DNA of 64,000 nt from Halicephalobus mephisto (taxonomy: Eukaryota; Nematoda; Chromadorea; Rhabditida; Panagrolaimidae): NCBI GenBank assembly GCA_009193035.1, contig SWDT01000102.1, positions 248,001 through 312,000 of the forward strand, written 5' to 3'. The stretch's first letter is position 1, and each line of letters starts with the position of its first letter. The notes under the pieces are model-generated. The model was not told the origin of the DNA and searched no databases. It saw only the letters and a program-made list of their open reading frames with translations. A program made the translations under genes and the position numbers. This document shows, in pieces, positions 1 to 12,825 of this stretch.

Positions 1-3000
1 TGAAATTCAACCTTTGTATTCAGAAGTTTCAGTTGGAGAATCTATATCATTTTCTTGTGTTCAACCAAATTATATCCTTTCTGGTAAGTTTTTAAATTCC
101 TTTTTTTGGATATCTTTATTTTCAGGCAATATTACTGTTAATTGTACTAATAATGGGACTATTACTCCAACTACACCATGGCATATTTCTACGAGGCCAT
201 GGAGTACACAATCAGCAACAATATATCCTACTTTAACGACAACAGAATTACCTATTTCAAGGACGAAGAGAGAATCTTCTACTTTGGAAGCAACAGAATC
301 TTCTACTTTGACAACGACAGAACCTTCTACTTTGACAACGACAGAACCTTTTACATCAACAGCAACAATTTTTCCGTTAATAACAACAAAAGTTTCCCCA
401 TCTCCGACAATGGAATCTTCCATGTCGACGACAACAGAACCTTTTATATCAACAATGGAATCTTCCACAATGAAGATAAAATCCTCTACATCTTCAACAA
501 TAGAATCTTCTATATCATCAACAACAGAGTCCTCCACAATGAAGACAGAATATTCTACATTTCCAACAACAGAATCTTCTACATCGACGACAACAGTTCT
601 TTCTATATCACCAACAACAGTGCCTACTATATCTCCAACAACAGAGTCCTCCACAGTGAAGATAGAATCTTCTAAATCTCCAACAATTGAATCTTCTACC
701 TTTTCAACAACAGTACCTTCTATATCACCAACGATAGAGTCCTCTACAATGAGGACAGGATCTTCTATATCATCAACAACAGAATCTTCTATATCACCAA
801 CGATAGAGTCCTCTACAATGAAGACAGAATCTTCTACATCGACGACAACAGTTCTTTCTATATCAACAACAATAGAGTCCTCCACAATAAGAACAAAATC
901 TTCTACATCTCCAACAACGGAATCTTCTACAACGAAGATAAAACCCTCTACATTTGCAACAATAGAATCTTCTATGCCGACAACAACAGTACCTTCTATA
1001 TCATCAACAAAAGAGTCTTCCACAGTAAAGACAGGGTCTTCTACATCTCCAATAATTAAATCTTCTATATTTCCAACAACGGAATCTTCTACGTCGACGA
1101 CAACAGTTCTTTCTATATCAACAACAACAGTGCCTACTATATCTCCAACAACAGAGTCCTCCACAATGAGAACAGAACTTTCTACGTTTCCAACCATTAA
1201 ATCTTCTATGTCGACGACAACAGAATCCCATATGCCGATAACAACAGTACCTTCTATATCACCAACAACAGAGTCTTCCACAATAAAAACAAAATCTTCT
1301 ACATCTCCAACAATGGAACCTTCCACAACGAAGATAAAACCCTCTACATCATCAGCAATAGAATCTTCTATATCGACGACAACAGAATCGTTTATGCCAA
1401 CAACAACAGAGTCCTCCACAATGAAAACAGAATATTCTACATCTTCAACAATAAAATCTTCCATATCTCCAACAACAGAGTCCTCCACAGTGAAGACAGA
1501 ATATTCTACAGCTCCAACGACAGAATCTTCTACGTCGACGACAACAGTTCTTTCTATATCAACAACAACAGTGCCTTCTATATCATCAACCACAGAGTCC
1601 TCCACAGTGAAGACAAAATCTTCTACATTTTCAACGACAGAGTCTTCTAAATCTCCAACAATTGAATCTTCTACGCCTTCAACAACAGTACCTTCTATAT
1701 CATCAACAACCGAAACTTCCAAGCTTACAACAACACCAGAATATTCTACATCTCCAACGATAAACTCTTCTACATCTTCAACAACAGTATCGTCTATATC
1801 ACCAACAACCGAAACTTCCAAGCTTACAACAACACCAGAATATTCTACATCTCCAACGATGAAATCTTCTACGTCTTCAGCAACAGTACCTTCTATATCA
1901 TCAACAATAGAATATTCTACAACAACAACAGAATCCTCCACATCTCCAACAAAAGAATCTCCCAAACTGTCAACAGAATTTTCCAAACTGACAACAAAAC
2001 ATGTATCTTCAACAATAGAATCTTCTATATCGACAACAACGGAACCTTCTACATCTCTAACATCAGAATCTTCCAAACTAACGACAGAGTCTCCTAAACT
2101 GACGACGGTACCTATATCAACAACAACAGAGTCTTCCATAATGAGAACAAAACCTTCTACATCTCTAACAACAGAACCTTCTATATCGACAACAACAGAG
2201 TCTCCCATACTAACCACAAGATTCCCCACATCAATAATCATGCCTTCTCCGTTCGTAACAACAAAATCTTTCTCGTTGGAAACAACAGAACTGGCTACGC
2301 ACTCACAAACTGTATTTTCTTCTTTGGCGCATTTCAAGAGAGATGTTTCTGAAGTACTTTCTTCTAGAAGCTGTCTTCAAAACTGGAGTAAATCAACTAT
2401 TGTATCTGTAGGAAGTTCTGTTACTTTCTTCTGCAACTTGAAGCCTTCATGTCTCAACATGAGGGTACTTTTCGTCCAGTATCCAAACAATCGTACTCTT
2501 CGTTCACATTGCATCGAAACCAACTGTTTCACTGTAATAGATGAAGTCCGGAAAACAGACAAAGGAGAAATCAGATGCAAAGTCATTGATGATACTAGTA
2601 GAACGATCGAAGAAGAAAAGATTGAACTTCAGATTTCAGATGAAAAGGGAGAATCTAATTGGCGAAGATTGATAGCTCGTACAAAGCCTTTTATTGGTAT
2701 GTATTTTATTAAAATTATACTATAGTAATTATTTTGTTTTAGAATTTATTTTTAAAGTAGACGATAATCATCATCAATGGGACAAATCCTCAAATTGGAA
2801 CTTTTTAAATGGAACTTGGAAATTTAGCGGATCATCAGATTCAAACAAGTTTGTGAATATTTTAAGCCATTTAAACTTAATAATTTTTTCAGTTACTTGA
2901 TAACTCCGATTATTAGAGTCGAATCTGAAACAGGAATCGTCCACATCCAAGTATCTGAAATGTCAGAGAATTGCAAACTTGAATTGGCCTACTTTACTGC

Positions 3001-6000
3001 GAACTACTTCATCTCGTCTGTTCCAGAAGAAAAATTCAAAACTATTCTTATATTAAATTCAATGAATCAATCCCAATCGAAAACGATTAAGATCGTTTAC
3101 TCGATCCTCTGGCTGATGATCAAAACTAAAAATTGTGATCATGTAACAGTTAAAAAACTAGAGATTACAAGAACTAGCTGTCCTCAGATTCAACTGGGAC
3201 TAACGACTTATCCTACGACGACATCTTCGGAGATTGACATCCTAGTAATTGGAAACTGCGTCACACATTCATCTCAAGATAGTTTTCGACCACAACTTGT
3301 CTGTTCAAGTAACGGAAAGTGGAAATTTGGATCAGATGGTCGTCCACCTTCTGGATGTTTCTGCGAGGAAGGATTTTCACAAGTGGGACATGTCTGTAGT
3401 GAAAGAGGTCCTATTTGTTATGAATGCCCTCTGGGTCCTGCTGAAAAGTGTTCAACAAATTCCATCCGTTACTGTAATCCAGACGAATCTTGTATGATTC
3501 ATGTTCGAAAAAGCAATGTCATGTTGATCGAACAAAAATGTTCCTCTGCATGTCCATCTGATTCAGGCGATTTGACGAAATGCCTTGAGAAATCAGAATT
3601 TTGCACAAGCTGCTGTAATACGGATTACTGTAATCTCATTCCGAAGGAGAGTCATATAACTCCCAGAAGTTCTAGTTTCTCGGCACTTCCGACATGTATT
3701 GATAACCAACCCATGAAAGTCAACTGTGTGCCAAGAATCCGAGTTCAAAAACGAAATCCTACTTTTTCTGAACCTGTGGAAGTTCCATGGCCTCAGGTTA
3801 TCGACAATGATCCCAATTTCCAGATTATTCCGAATATTCAATTAAACTCTGATCCCTATATTTTCAACCAAAATGAGCAGCAAATCCACTGGACTGTTGT
3901 TGACAAACATAATAAAGTCTCTGAATGTCATACAGCAATTATCTATGAAGGTAAAATTTCCAAATATGTATTTTCATTTAGAGTTTTTTAGATTACGAAG
4001 AACCAGAGATTCTGTGTCCTGATATCTACATCGACGTGATGACTGGAACGACTTCTAAAAATGTGGAATTAAGAATCCCAGAAATCAAAACAAAAGATAT
4101 TTCTCCAGTACAACTCGTGTTTTCTCCGTTGAATGGATCAACAATTGAGGTTTCGAAACCTATATTGATCAACGTGACGGCTATCGATTCTTCGGGGAAT
4201 CTCGCTCAATGCCAGTTTTGGTACAAGGCCTTAGTAGCGGACTGTCCACTTTGGATGATCGACACTGATCAGTTCATCTGTACAGAATCAGAAAACGTGA
4301 CTATCTGCTACAGAAGAACGTCTTGCACAACGAGAGAACTTCCATTTGAATACAAAGCGATCGTCTGTATTCCTGGACATGGATGGAGATTCGTTCAAGA
4401 TAATATCCCTTCGAGTAGACTGAATGAAGCTCCAGAAATGATCCACAACCCAATCTGTCTTGAGCACCAAGCTTCCAGTGTCACTTTGTCTATTTCCTTC
4501 AGGATTCAGAATCTTCAGCCAACTTGTTCCAAAACATTCCTCGATTCGATAACGAACGAAATTAACAACTTCGTGATGAATCATTGTCCCACAACTGGTT
4601 GGATCTTTGTTTCGAAAGAAAATACACTGTCTAATGTATCCTTCAATTTCTCAACTTCTAATCAGGACACAGATGCTGTTCTTCACTGTATTTCGGATAT
4701 TACTCAATCACTTGCTCAAGAATTGCCTCAGACGAAGATCCTTTGTGCCCCAGTAATTAGGTCTCATACCATCACCTATCACGTTTACTGCGCTCCTGGA
4801 TGGGGATCAAACACGAATTTAAAATGCGAAAAATGTCCAGCAGGCTATTTTGCAACATCAGAGGTATGTCTCCCATGTCCTCGGGGAACATTCTCCAACG
4901 TAGCTGGATCCAATAAATGTAATACCTGTGGATTAGGAAAGTCAACACTGAATGAAGGCGCAGAATCAGAGGATGAATGCATCCCGGTCTGTGGAGCAGG
5001 TTATTATTCAAGATCTGGTCTTGCTCCATGTCTACCCTGTCCTAAAAACAGTTATCAGGAGAGATTTGGACAAATACGTTGCATCAATTGTCCTCTTAAT
5101 CTGATTACAGAAAAGCAAGGTTCTAAAAGTATTGATTACTGCAAAAGCCCTTGTTCGACAGGTACATACTCAATCAGTTCTGGAGGAATAGAACCATGTT
5201 CACCGTGCCCAAGAGGCTTCTATCAAGAATCCGTCGGGATGTCAACTTGCCAAAGATGTCCTCCAGGAACGAGTTCTCTTGAAGAAGGAGCTTCAACTCG
5301 ACTCCAGTGCATTGGTAAGGATATTTTGTGATTCTAAAATAAGTAATATCGGTTACAGTTTTAAATTGTGAAGTACACGGCTGTAAGAATAATGGTAAAT
5401 GCGAAAACCAGGAATGCCATTGTCCGAGGGGATTTGCTGGTTACGATTGCAGTGTTATTATAGATCTTTGTAATTCGGCTTTCTGTCTCAACAATGGCAC
5501 TTGCTTGACAGATAAGCAAGGAAGTAAATGTATTTGTAAGAACGGATTTACCGGAGACCGATGTGAAGTCAACCTGTTGAATCACGCAAAGAAAATTCCG
5601 ATAATGTCTCAATCAAACCCCAGTTGTAACTTTAATCAATGTAGTAATGGAATGTGCTCAACCAATGGTAATTGTATTTGTAACGAGAACTATCGTAATC
5701 AAGGAAGTGATGGAAAATGTGTACTCATGGACAATAACGATTACGATTACTGTATGAATGGCAATCTTACAGACAACTTTACTTGTAAATGCGAAGAAGG
5801 GTATAAAGGAGCCCAATGTCATATCCACGGACCTTGTAGCCAAGATGAAGATTGTGTTTCTGGAACGTGTGCAATTTACTACGACGAAGGTAGCAGTTAT
5901 CTCCAATCTGTCTGTACTAATATTTCGAAGGAATCTGATAGAAATTTCGAAGCAAGCACATCTCCAGATATATTTAGATGTGTCCATGGAACCCTTGAAT

Positions 6001-9000
6001 TATATGGAATTGATTATTATTGTAAATGCGTAGCAAATGCCTACGGCACTTATTGCGAAGTTATGGTTGATCCGTGCTACATTAATGGATCTTATCAGTG
6101 TCATAACGGAGGAACTTGTCAATCCTACAATGGAGTTGCTACGTGTAAATGTTCTCCTGATTGGACGGGACATCAATGTGAAACTTCTCTTCCTGATTGC
6201 ACAAATGTGTCCTGTAATAACGGCATCTGTGTCGTTAGTGGAAATTCAACGGTGTGTAACTGTTACTCTGGGTATACGGGTCCCGATTGTAAGGTAAGTT
6301 ATTTGTCTTAATACCATAGTTTAAAAAATTTTAAGGACCCAATTTATGTATGTGAGAATTACCCTGAGAATGACTCCAGTATCTGCAATTATAATAATTG
6401 TTCTTCTGCTGTGGGTTACACCGGGAACGTCACCTGTGCTTGTGATCATCCATGGAAGGGCGAATACTGTACGGAATTTGAAGACCCTTGTATCAGCTCT
6501 ACCTATTGTAAACATGGTAAATGTGTCTACGATTTCGACAACCATAATGTAGCTTGTATTTGTGATCCGTTCTACAAAGGTCCTACATGCAGTGAAAACA
6601 TTGATTTTTGCTCTGTTCAAGGTCTTTGTTCCAACAGTGGAACTTGTATAAACACGGGAGAAGGCTACTACTGTATTTGTTCTAAAGGATATTTCGGAGA
6701 CAACTGTGAAAGTAGCAATCCCTGCTTTGAAGTGGACTGCAATTACGGTAGTTGCTCCTATGGTAACGGAACCGTCACTTGTATTTGTGACCCTGGACAT
6801 ACTGGTCCTAATTGTAATGAAACATTTGTAAGTTACTATATTACTTTAAAAATTAGAAATGAAGGTTCTTATAAAATGATCTTTATATAAATTTCCAAAA
6901 CTTGTAAAAGTTTCAGAATTCTTAGAATCAAATGATTTTAAAAGTTTTCATTAGATTCTGAAGTTTTCTAAAAATTTCGAAAATTAATCATATTTTCGAG
7001 GATTTAAGAACTTTATATTGGATTCTGCAAAGTTTTAAAAATTTCTACGAAATTCTAGAGTTGAACAAAAATCTTTATGAACTTTTCAAAGATTTTAGAA
7101 GTTTATAGAATTCTAGCACCGTAATACTGTAAAACCTAAAAATCGAATTTATTAAGCAATTTTTTTAACATGAAGATTTAGAATTTTCATAAACTTAAAT
7201 AATAAAAAAATTAGATCTATTTTTGTACAAATTGTCAAATTTTTCTCTTTTCGCAGAAATTCAAGAATTCGAAAAATATATTACTTTATATTTAATTATT
7301 ATGCCTGTTTTGTAAATAATCAACTTCAAAGTGTTTTTCAGAGCTTCTGCAAGAAAAATGGAGAAGAAAAGTACTGTAATAATCATGGACAATGTGTGGA
7401 TGAAGGAAATATTGGTCATTGTAACTGTACTTACGATTACATAGGAACATTTTGCGAAAGGAAGAAAACACGGAATTATAATATTCTATTCACTGGAATC
7501 CCCACAAATATGACGATTGAATCACTTTCTGGACCAACTTCGTCTTTGAAGTACTTCACTCTCTGTAGTTGGGTCAAATACAACACTGGATATGGAATAG
7601 AAACTTTTGCTCATCGATATAAGCAAACTCTGAACGAACAAGCTTCTTTCCTGTATCTTGTATCGAATAACTACAACTTGATCGAGATGACGATCAATGG
7701 GATTTACTTCAACAATCGAAACAACTATTTGCGTTTCGACAAAGCCTTGGTTGGATGGCATCATGTCTGCATTCAGAATAATTTACCTGGAACATGGAAT
7801 GTTATCGTCGACGCTCGTCCGATTAACGTTAATCAGAATTACAATTTTGGTGACTTGAATACCGTCGGGAACACTTTTAAAATCGTCTTAGGGTCAATCG
7901 ACAAAAATATGCCATTCAATGGAGAACTCAGTTATGTCGAAATCTATGACAGTATTCTCACTCCAGAAATCCTTGCTGACATGGTTTATAACTGTGTTAA
8001 CTGGAGTCACACTTCTGATTCTGCCACGAATAGAATCATCTCTTGGAATCAATTTACTACTGTACCATATGGGGATCCAGGTTTGGCTACAAATTTCCCA
8101 GGAATTTGTTATTATTTTTCTTGTTTTACTGGGTCTCTGAGTTGCGTCCATACAGACAAAACTCCTCCAACAGTCATATACTGTCCTGATGACAAATCTG
8201 TCCAAGCAACTAATGGATTTGCCATCGTCGACTTCAATGTAACGGCGGAAGAGATGTTCAAAGACGACAACATCATCATTGAATTCAAATCAAATTATCG
8301 TAGTGGTCAAGCGTTCCAAATAGGCCAATACAGAATTATCTTCATTGCCGTCGATGCTGCCTTGAATTCCGCTTCTTGTGAATTCATACTTACGGTATAT
8401 CCAGGAGAAGGAGAACAAATGATACCCACTTCGGATTCAACAACCTTCCAAAAATATTCGTTGAGTGACACACAATGGGCAACTGCATACGGTATCCCAC
8501 AATGTACGATAAATCATGGAGTTATTTCTAATAATTACGCTCCGTTTTACGTCAGCGACATGATGAAGCGTTGGAATAGGTTCTCTTTGGTTTACGGTAC
8601 TCCGTTCCATATTCCTGAATGTACACCTGCTAAACCTCCTTCGAAACAGAAGATGTATGGCTACATCAACAGTGGATACAATTCTTGCAATGCTTCTGAA
8701 ACTGCTTTGAGAAATATTATCAAAAACGTTGGATTCTGCGACGATAAAACAGACTGCTCAAATTTATGGATAACTTGTGCATTAACAAAGTCTCATCGAT
8801 TCAAAAGGGACACGGTATCTGGGATATCAATAGAATTCAACTTGACGGTTGCGAATACTTGGACTCCGATTGCAAAAGCAGTTACTAAAGGAATCAAGAA
8901 AGATGACAACTTCCAAAACGTGGATACAAAATCAGACCCACTTACTTGTGATACAATGAATTATTCAGTCCAGTACGAAGACAACAATCTCGCTGCTTGT

Positions 9001-10934
9001 GCCCAGGCTCCTCGAGGATACATTGTAAATAATAGTATTCTTGCTCCATGTCCTAAAGATACTTACAAGAGTTCTGCTGGAAATGGAGACTGTATTCCTT
9101 GCGAACAAAATAAGACGACTGGTGGAGTTGGAAGTACTAGAGAAGCTGATTGTTTCGAAATCTGCGATTTAGGCTCTTTCTACAATTTCGACGCTAATTC
9201 GTGTACTTTGTGTCCTATTGGAACTTATAGCAACGACAAAGGAAGACTGCAATGTCGTCCATGTCCTGAGGGTACGAGTACGAATGGAAAAACGGGAGTC
9301 ACGAATGTCAATGAATGTGTCCCTTGTGAAGCTGGACGAGAACTTTCCGCCGATGGATCTTGTATCAAATGCAAAACCGGAACTTATAGAAACAATACTC
9401 TGCACTGTGTTACCTGTAATCGGGGATTCACCACTTCTGGAGAAGGAATGATGTTCCCTACAGATTGTAACGTCGTATATTGTCCTGCGGGCATGATGAA
9501 GAGTCCCAATGTCACGACTGCAGTCAACCAAGTCCAGAAGTATATTTTCGATGTTTGTACTCCATGTGGATTAGGAGAGTACCAACCGAATCCGAATAGT
9601 ACTGAATGTCTCAAATGCGAAGACGGGAAGATAACTAGCAAATACGGCTCCATTTCTGCAGACGATTGTACCAATGAAGCGCCTTGTAGTCCAACTACGA
9701 ATTCTCCCTGTAACGAAATAGAAGGAGGTTATGAATGCAAATGTCCCAATGGATACTGTCATTGTGTTCTCCCTCCTGTGAAAAACGACCAATCATGGTG
9801 GATAATCCTCTTAATTTGTTGTTTTCTTCTCTTTGGTGTTATTACGATTGTGGCAATCATTTGGAAGAAAGAACTGATATCCAACTGTTGGCCCCGACAT
9901 CCTCCAAACTGGATGTTGAAGTACTTCCCAAAATGGCTTCAAGAATTCCTAAAGACTGATTTATCGGAAATGAGAGCTGATCGTCTTCGAAGAAGTAATA
10001 ATGACTTGTTTACAGATGTACCGAATGTGGAATTTGAACTTCAAGAACCAAAAGACAACGAAACAGAGTCCATCCACAGCTTCGAACCTGTGGAAAACGA
10101 AACAGCTCTGAATGAAATCAGAGACGGATTCCGGGATATGACCACTCCAAGTCCCCAACCAGTCATGATTCCTCCAATTGTTCCCAGACCATTCAAACTC
10201 CAACCTCCGCCTTCAACGACTAAATCCCCAATGTCCCCAAAGTCAAATTTCCATTTAAATGTCCAATCTTCTCAACAGTCTCATCAGGAATCGAACAATG
10301 TAGAACACATCCAGACCGACAATGGACGGGAATTCAGAGCTTCATCTTACTCCAGTAAAGATACTAAAGATGAGTCGTATTCAATTACGGTATCTCAACA
10401 ACCAGTATTCGTTCATGGACCTCCAGCTGCTCGGTACATACCATTAGGAACGAATATAGCATCAACCGCGCCGTTACATCAATCAGGATTCCGTAATTCT
10501 CTGGACCAATTTCACAATTTGCACACTATGAGCCCTTTGGTCAGTGCTTCTCTTCACCGTCGAGATTCTTCAAACATTTCAGAAACTTTTAATTACTCAG
10601 GTCGACGTGAAAGCGATACTGTGGATGCTTTTGTTCTTTCTTCACGTGAGCTTTTTGTTGAATCAGTAGTAAAACAAGGAGAAAGCTTTAGGGATGATAC
10701 CTGGCACGACCGACTACTTTAGTCAGGCGACAGAAATGACCGAGGGAATCGCCAGTGCACGATCGTTTACATCCACCACGTCGAAAGAAAAAGGATCGTT
10801 TTACTCTCATCGAAGCAACGTTGACAGAAAGCAACCATCACAAGATACTACTGATGTAGATAGTGATCCGGATGTAAGTTTTTTAAATTCGAAAAACATA
10901 AATAATAATTTTTTTTCAGGCATTTTATTCCTGA
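1..10934 (+). CDS. SVEP1-like mosaic transmembrane protein, 5' end outside window
   Basis: Visible exons: 2-83, 126-2696, 2743-2848, 2893-3950, 3992-5314, 5359-6293, 6336-6827, 7342-10645, 10692-10873, 10920-10934; together 3355 codons in one frame, introns mostly 42-46 bp. Domain order: end of an Ig-like fold; about 700 residues of Ser/Thr mucin repeats; an Ig-like domain (SVGSSVTFFCNL); a sushi/EGF-like Cys-rich segment; a Ly6/uPAR-like module ending CCNTDYCN; two HYR-like domains; GCC2/GCC3 (ephrin-receptor-like) repeats; about ten EGF repeats; a pentraxin/LamG-like domain with a further HYR; more GCC2/GCC3 repeats; TM helix SWWIILLICCFLLFGVI; and a Ser/Pro-rich cytoplasmic tail of about 300 residues. 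Dibasic FKRD sites lie after the mucin part and near codon 8800. Sushi, pentraxin, EGF, HYR and GCC2 domains together resemble SVEP1, so a cell-surface adhesion or apical matrix role is inferred. The exact orthologue is unknown. Confidence 0.85.
250..2330 (+). repeat. Mucin-type Thr/Ser coding repeat
   Basis: This is an imprecise tandem repeat inside one exon, made of variants of TESSTSPTTESS encoded by ACA/TCT/CCA-rich DNA. Cys is absent and Pro, Thr and Ser dominate, as in heavily O-glycosylated stalks. Because TCT/ACA repeats read without stops on the other strand, a 755-codon antisense frame covers it; that frame is taken as an artefact. Confidence 0.85.
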
Positions 10935-12825
10935 TCTCGTTTTTACGGGTTTTAGTATCACTGTTTAGTTTTTATCTTTATAAAATAAATTCCTGTATTT
11001 TTCAATAGACCTCATTAATCGTATTTCACGTTTGTTTGAACTTTTTGAATTTACCCTTCTGCAAATCGGAAGCGGTAGGGGTCCAATAGACCAAATAACC
11101 CGGGAATTTGCGGTTCGGTTGAGTCAGGTCAACTAGCTGAGTCTGAATGTTTATTTAAGCAAGCCAGAATTGAAGCTCGGAAACGTCTTGCTACTTACCT
11201 GCCCCCTTCTGTCAAACAACCAGCCGGTTGTATGTAGAGCTAAAACTGAACAAAACTAAGTAGAACGTTCCTCTTATCCGTCTCGACGAGGATGAACACT
11301 CTGAGAAGGTTCATTCATTTAGAGATAATTGACGTGGGGGCGGACGTTGCTATGATCCTTGGAACGATCATGACGAGTTTACTTGTTTTGAAGTTTCCTC
11401 GAGGAATAATTCGACGATAGGATGATTGTGGATTTCTCGATTAAGGTCCTCTCGATCGGAGATTTTAAAACTTCCGAACGATTTTTTGCACTTAACTCAA
11501 GGAAGACGATTATCTATCGATTTGCTTGCTTTTCTTCTTTTAAATTTCCCAATATTCAGTCATCATTATTGTTTCATAGATTACGGTATTCAAATATGAG
11601 ATCCTTATTCTTGGGATAGGAAATGTAATAGGAAGAAAGCCTGAATATCAGGGACTTTGGGATACTGTAGGGCGTGAGTGACTTGGAGTTGTTCTGTCAT
11701 ATATATTGTTAGTCTGTACTTCTGTTTAAGTAAAAATTTGTAGCATTTTCCCTGTTTCCAAATCTTAATACTTATTTAAGAAAGTGTTTTAAAAATCCGA
11801 AATTTACGTAAGTCTTGTAATCGCTCAAGTGTTCATTATGAGTATTTTTTAAAACTAATTGAAATATTACAAAATCGGGACAAACATCTACAGTGTTAGA
11901 AGGTCGGAGAGGTCGAAATGTGCGCGAACGTAGAGCTTTCACATTCATCCCCGTGTTTGCGCTCTTCTTCAGCTCCTAAGCTCGTCTAACTCCAGTTGAC
12001 TGCCGTTTCCCCCGCCTGGTCCAGCTTGGTCTTCGAATTCATCCAATCGGTACTTTCGCAATCTGCTTCCATTGAGAATTTAGATCACAATAGTTTTGGT
12101 TGACGGACAGTTTTGTCTTTTCTGTCGGAAAATCTTCAAGTTGAGTTCCAGCGTGGTCTCCGTATTTGATATGTTTGCTTTTCATTATTATGGAAATAAT
12201 GATTTGTCTAAGCAGACCTTGAGGATATAGGGATTTGTCATTGTTCTTGGATTCCCTCCTCCGGTTCCTGATTCATCATGTTTAAACAGTTTTCGTCAAT
12301 CATGTTCCATTATAATTTTTGTCTTGTTTAGTTTAAAAGTAAATAGAAAATCCATTTTCTCATCCTTGTTTTTGTGGATTTTTCAACTAGCAAATTTCGG
12401 ATAAACTCGTTGAAACCAATTTCCTCTACCACTTTTGTCTTCTGAATTCGGCAAATGTGCTCAGGATTCGGGAAGGCCTGTCGAAATCCGCTCAAAAGCC
12501 TTAGTTTCTTATGTTTCATGCGTTTCTGAAATTTGAGTCCTCATTTCAGTTGCTATCGTATTTAGGCAGTGCATGTGTACATAAGAGGTTCTGCCGAAAC
12601 GACCGTCATCATCAATTTTCCATTCTTGTTATTTTTCCAAATCTCTATGAAATCGTGTTTCAAAATATCCATTATTTTCGATATTAAATATTTCAGAAAA
12701 CTTGGCGTGTGGCGATTTTGATCATTTTCTGGAGAATCACGCCGAAGGAAAAAAATTATCTTTCTTCATCCACGCATACTGTTTCGATTAAATTTTTTAC
12801 TTTTCTCTGATTCAATCAACACGTA
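10935..12825. other. Intergenic region, moderate G+C, small open frames only
   Basis: This spacer is less A/T rich than most in the window. It holds a 42-codon frame with ATG (11292-11420, +) containing a hydrophobic stretch VAMILGTIMTSLLVL, a 65-codon frame right after it (11422-11619, +), and a minus-strand open stretch (11969-12079) rich in Gly, Glu and Leu. None has clear splice partners. It presumably carries the promoter of the gene starting at 12826. Confidence 0.4.
10984..10989 (+). terminator. Poly(A) signal AATAAA of the SVEP1-like gene
   Basis: AATAAA lies 50 bp after the proposed stop codon at 10932-10934. This supports the last two short exons rather than the in-frame TAG that would end translation at 10722 if the 46 bp intron 10646-10691 were retained. 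Confidence 0.6.

Noticed and set aside
70..2337. 755-codon minus-strand open frame (Val/Asp/Glu/Ser-rich)
   Set aside because: It is the mirror of the Thr/Ser mucin repeat; TCT/ACA-rich DNA rarely gives stops in this antisense phase, and the plus frame joins neighbouring exons in phase.
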